The position numbers were made by a program, and so were the translations under genes. Positions 35,501 through 41,500 of a stretch of DNA of 47,500 nt are shown in pieces (the stretch's first letter is position 1; every line of letters begins with the position of its first letter). This stretch comes from Symbiodinium natans. Taxonomy: Eukaryota > Sar > Dinophyceae > Suessiales > Symbiodiniaceae. The stretch spans positions 562,501 to 610,000 of the forward strand of contig CAJNDS010001101.1 of the NCBI GenBank assembly GCA_905221605.1, written 5' to 3'. The notes under the pieces are model-generated. The model was not told the origin of the DNA. It searched no databases and saw only the letters and a list, made by a program, of their open reading frames with translations.

Positions 35501-38500
35501 AACCCCTTAACTATGTAAGAGATGGGCATTTGTTTTATGGGTTTTGGGCTACAACGGTTTTTACATACTTTGGGGGTCCAGGTAAGGCTTAAGGCCCCTT
35601 GGTCCATGAGCTCGGTTCGCGCCATGCTTCGAAAGAGGTTGCGCACGGGGGCATGAGCCATTCCGAGCTCTTGGCTGAAAAGACATCAGCATGGCACACC
35701 ATGTCTGACATCGCCTCGCAGTCGGCACCTCCTTGCCACTGTGAAAAGCAGCATCCCGAGCATCATTGATGCTGCAGCCCCGCAGGCGGCTCTGGGTCAA
35801 ACATGATGGGAAGCAGCTGGGCATCCACATGATTCGGGTCGCAAATCAAGCAGCAGGCCGTTGAGGGTACTGGGTTCACTCCCGTTGTTAGTCTCGTAGG
35901 TGCTTGGGGGTGCTTTTTTTGCGAGGATGGGCTGCGGCCCGTGCTGGGCTTTAAGCTTGCACGCCTGCGTCTAGCGAGCAGTGAGCAACTCTGCTTACCC
36001 ACAGCTCATGGGTTTCTCCAATACATGCCTAAACAGTACGCAATGTACGTAAGAGAGTCCCAGGTTGCTCGAGTTTTGCAGGTCTCTTGCTTGCGGGCCT
36101 TCAGATGTTTTTTTTGGCATCGGGATTGGCATGACGCGGAGGCTTCTCTGCGTTTGTGCGGAGGCCTTAGTAACGCATGCGGGCTCGAGCAAAGCAGTCC
36201 CTACCTGGAACCCCCCACAAGTATGTTAAAACAAGAGGCCCGAAACCCATAAAACACATGTGCCAACATACTTTTGGGGGGTTTAGGTAAGTCCTATACC
36301 CTAAGCCCTAAATGCTTATATAATGTGGGGGTTTATGTAAATCCTATACCCTAAGCCCTAAATGTAAGACCGAATGGCGAATCTATATTTTTGGCCCTTC
36401 CTGGCTCTCACATGAGACTCCTTTAGGGTTTAGGGTTTTAGGGTTTAGGGTTTAGGGTTAGTTAAGCGCGGGATCCACAGCCTCCAAAGCCTCCCCCGTC
36501 TCCCCCCTGCCCACGCCCTAAGATCACGGGATCCCGCGTTACCTGCCCTAGAAACCCTAAACCCGAGACCCTATCCGCCATCCGCTCGACTACAGCTGAA
36601 CCCTAAACCCCAAACCCTCAACCATAAACCTTTTTAGGGCTCCAAACTGGAGCCCTAAAAACCCCAAACCCTTGACTTTGTAGACAGCATCGGGCTTCGG
36701 TTCAGTTTAGGGTTGATAATATGTGGGGTTTAAAAAGGTTTTTGGGGTATAGGGTTTATAGGGTGTAGGGTTTAAGGCCCTACAACCTGAGCAAAAGCCC
36801 CAAGTAGCGCAACGAAGGCCTCCCTCCTTTCCAAACCCCACGCCCCCAAAACCCTAAACCCCGAACCCTAAACCCTAGCCCTAAACCCTAAACCCCTAAG
36901 CCCCCAAAACCCTTAAACCCCCAAAAGTCTAGCCCAGCGGCCGATGACGCCATGAACGCCATCTCTCAAGGACATGGCCTGTGGGCCTGCCAGAACCGCG
37001 ACTTGCTTAAGAACCCCTCCCCCCCCCCCCAAAAAAAAAAAGGGCTTTGGGCTTAAGGTTTAGGGTTTAGGGTTTAGCGTTTAGGGTTTAGGGTTTAGGG
37101 TTTAGGGTTTAGGGTTTAGGGATAACAATAATACAAATCCTAGAAGGGACCCTCAATCTCATTCCCCTAGCTAACCCCTACATATACATATATATATATA
37201 TACATATCAGGCTTAGGATATTACGATTTGCTCAAGAACCCTCAACAAAAAATCTTCCTTATAAGGGCAATGTAGGGATTGTTTTTTTTTTTTACCCCCC
37301 AAGGTTTCCTCAGCAAATCTTGGGTCACTAAATCTCACTCTTAAGGGATATAAGGAGGGGCCCTAGAAGAGTCCCTTATCTTATCCCCCAAAATAACCGC
37401 CATGTATACCTTATATAGTTCCTATATACCTAAGTAGCCCCAAAATAGCTCCTAAGGTCCGTTAAGTCATAAGGGTCCTGCCATTCGTTCCTAAAATATG
37501 TTCTGGGAGTCTTGGGGGGTTGAAGGTTAAGGGTTCAGGGTATGACTCATGGTGCTCTCCGCAAAGTGAGAACTTTGGGGTTTAGCCTTAAATAGGGTTG
37601 AGCGTTTATGGAGTTTAGGACTTAGGATTTGTAAAGTTTAGAATTAAGGGTTTATAGAGTTTAGAGTCTAGACTTAGGTTGAGGGCTTATAGACTCCCGA
37701 AAGAGCCCAGTACCCCTTAAGTAAGGAATATTCCTTAAATCATATTAAGAATCCCTTTAAAACTTAAGGTATATTCCTGAACTAAGGAGCATTGGCTCTT
37801 TGACTCTAGGACTTACTTACTGTTGGTTAGTAGGGAATGGGGGAATGAGGTACCCTATATCCCCCTATAGATACCCTCTAAGGGATTACATAGGGCACCT
37901 CATTCCCTCATTCCCTACTAACCAACAGTACGCTTACGGTTCAAGGCTCAACACACCCGGGGGCGATGGCCTTTGGGTGCACCGCCGTAGCAGCAGCACG
38001 TCTTTAGCCCGCTCGACCTTCAGGGAGGAGCTGGAGTGGGCATTTCCCCTCAAAAGTCGGGTTGAGGGTTTAGGGTTTAGGGTTTGGGTGTTTAGGGTTT
38101 AGGGTTTAGGGTTTAGGGCTTGGGGGGATATAAGAGGTCTCCCAAAGATTGGGGCTTGAGGGGTTTGTATAGGGCTTTGGGTTTGGGAGGGTCGGGGTTG
38201 CTTTGAAAATTTGAGCGCTAGCGTGCACTGCGTGCGGGGGTTAGAAGCTTCGGATCTACGTGACTTAGGGCTTTCCTGCACCTGGACCCTCCGACAGTGG
38301 GGATTACAAACCCTGAACCCTGAACCCTAAACCCTAAACCCTAAACCCTAAACCCTAAACCCTAAACCCTAAACTGCTGCTCATGCAACTTCAGAGTCGA
38401 AGGCTTTGTTGGCCCCGTAATAAAAACCCTGACACAGAACCCGGAAGAATGATTAAACCCTAAACCCAAAACCCTGAACTCGCAATCCTCTCACTCTGAA

Positions 38501-41500
38501 CTCGTACGCAGGGTTACTAAGTAGGAGAAACCCGACTACAAACGACCTTCTCACCCACATGAGCTCTTCCGACTGGTTCGGGGAGGTGAAGGGCTAGGGT
38601 TATAGGGCTGCGGGTTTAGGGTTCAGGGTTTGCGGTTTGAGGTTTGAGGTTGAGGTTTCACTCGCAGGCGCTGTTTTCCTGTATCTTGGATCTCCAGTGC
38701 CGAATTCCCAGGCGCGGGACCACGGAAGGAAGGTGAAGGACTCAGGCTTTGGGGTTTGAGGCTTGAGGGTTTAGGGCCCACCCTGAACCCTAAACCCTCA
38801 ACCCCAAATGGCTGTTCGGGTGTTTCAGTTAAGGGACCCTGGACCTCACGGACTCTTTCTTTCTGCTTGAAGGTTCATGGTACTTACAAACCAATTATAA
38901 CTGTACTTATAACGCTACTTATCATACCCCTAAAGGGCCTTATAGGGGTTATCCCAATTATAAGCAGGGTTATAAGCCCAGTTATAATTGGTTAGTAAGT
39001 ACCATGAACCTTCAAGTGGGGGTTGCCGAAGGCCAGGTGCCCTGTTGGGTGGGCTCCTTGACTAAGAGGCGCTGATTCGGGGGAACCGGTTTCTGTGAAA
39101 TCCTAAACTGGGGGTTTAGGACAATAAGAGACCCCTTAAGGAAGTCCCCAAACAGTAGGGAGTCCCGGAAAAGGAGGACCCCAACAAAGGCACCTGCTAA
39201 TTTCGGAAACCCATATATGCTTAGGCTTGAGAACTCAGTGTTCAATGGGCTTTGAAACGGAACCTGCCTACCAACTCCCACGGAAGTTGGCCGGGCGCAA
39301 CGTTTCCTAACGTCTCCTCAACCAGTTTAGGAAGGTTGAATCAGTCTCCAAGCTCGGATTCTCAAAACCCTAAGCCCTAAACCCCAAACCCTAAACCATT
39401 GAAACCTCGATCCCGAGACCGCTGTCGCCTTCCGAACTTGACCGCTTCTTCCTCAATCTGCACAGCCAGCTCGCGCGTAGGAGCCTATGCTTTAGGGTTT
39501 AGGGTTTATGGGTTTACGGGTTTATCGGTTGGGGGTTCGGGCTTCTGCGGGTTGCAGGGGTTGTAGGGCCTGTGGGGCTTTAGGACTGTAGCGTTTGGCT
39601 GTGGGGGGGGGGGGGGGGGGGGGGGCGGTTCTAGTTCATGGTTGGGATAATATAAAAATCAAAATTTCGATTCCTCATTGAGTTTGAGTACCCTGAAAAA
39701 AGGTAAAATGCTACCCCACTATGACACAGAGTTGAGGGTGTTCTGCACCATCACAGTCTAGACCCAGGAGCAAACTACGAATAACAAGGGTGCCCTTTTT
39801 GGTTCAAAGGGGCTTCCTCAGCGAACCTAATCCCTTCCCCCTACTATTAAACGGGGGGGCCACCCCCCCCCCCCCCCCTACCCCCCTAATAGGAACTGAC
39901 AATGTTTTTTATAATTCGGGGGGGGGGGGGGGGGGTGTTTTTATCCAAATGTCATGTAGGGTTGAAGTAATTAATGACCTAAGCTGGTATGACTAGTGAG
40001 GTAGGCTCAGGAGAGCCAGGCTCACAGGCAGCCAGACAGGCAGCTCACCGACAGCATCGTGCTGCGAAAAGACTGGACTCTAAACCCTCAACCCTTACCC
40101 CTAAGCTCTGAGGGTTTTATTGGTGTTGAGGGGTTTATTGGAGGCCTGAACCCCCCCCCCCCCCCCCAATTCGGAATAGGGTTGAAAAAGGCGGGCTCGG
40201 AAGGATTTTCCGGAATGTGTTTTACAATTAGGGGGGGGGGTTAGTAAAAGGGGGAAGGGATTAGACCCTTCAAAAGGGAACAAGGGATAACAAGGGCCTA
40301 CTCCGGAGGTTTAGGGTTTAGGGTTTAGGGTTTAGGGTTTAGGGTTTAGGGTTTAGGGTTTAGGGCAATTCGACCGGGTAGCACAAGGTCCGGCGACTGC
40401 CCAGTCCACTTTCCCTGAGCAGCCCTGAATGAAGCCCTGATGGCCCAAACCCCACATGAGCCCCTCAACCCTAAACCCTCAACCCTAAACCCTACGTAAA
40501 CCCTAAATCTTCCTCAGAGTCTCCCCAGAATGGGCTCACCCAAGGAACCATCACCAGCAGCTGCGGATTTCCCGCTCGGATCTGCCGCTCGATGAGGTAG
40601 TGGAAGGCGGGGAGAAGGAAGCCGAGAGTCCTGGGTTTAGGGTTCTAGGTTGCCCAGTAACCTCGGATGAAAAACGGTGCCCTTTTTTGCTTAAAGGGGT
40701 TTATAAGGGAACCTAAACCTACCAAAAAGGGAATAAGGGTACTACTGGGCATCCTAGGGTTTAGGGCTTAGGGTGGGGGCTGCTAGGGGTTTATTCAACC
40801 CTAAGCCCTAAACCCTAGGGCTTTAGGCGTGGAGGGTGTGTAAGGCACCCCAAACCCCAAAGTCTGCACATTAAGGCTTCTTGGGTGTTTAGATGGACCC
40901 TAGTCCCCAAACCCAAACATCTTTAGACCCTAAACCGATGATTTCAGGAGGGCCTTCGAGGGTCTAGGGGTCGATGGGGGGGGGGGGGGGGTTTCGGGTT
41001 GAAGGCTTCAGAGCTTCGGGTTTAGGGCTTAGGGTGTAGGGTTGCACTAGGGAGTCTAGTCCCCCGACCCCAAAACCCAAACCAAACGCGACAAAACCTT
41101 GGCGTAGGGCTTAGGGTGAGGGTTTGAAACCCCTCACTCATGCTGACGCCCAAGCCCTCCAAAACCCTCAAACCCAGTACCGCTAGCCTGGCACTCCTAA
41201 GCGTTGCCTCAAAACGATCAACACGTACAGTTTACCGTTAAGAGTTTAGTTTAGGGTTTCGGGTTCGACGGTGATCAGGTTTTAGAGTTGAGGCTCGCGG
41301 TGAAGGGTTTTAGGTGGTAGCGCATGAACTGCTGAGGCCTAAGCCCAACAGCAAAACCCAAACTTCACACCCTAAACCCTAAACCCTAAAACCTAAACCC
41401 TAAACCCTACACCCTAAACCCCTAAACCCCTAAACCACAACTGGGCTGCATGCCGAAATGCTTACCGCTGCCGGTTGCAGCGACGCCGATAACATCTGAA

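Noticed and set aside
38380-38740. Two islands between helicase exons 5 and 6 that at first seemed to encode the GG-motif region
   Set aside because: The exon at 37,971-38,017 supplies this region with exact phase and AG|G boundaries, so these islands are intronic.
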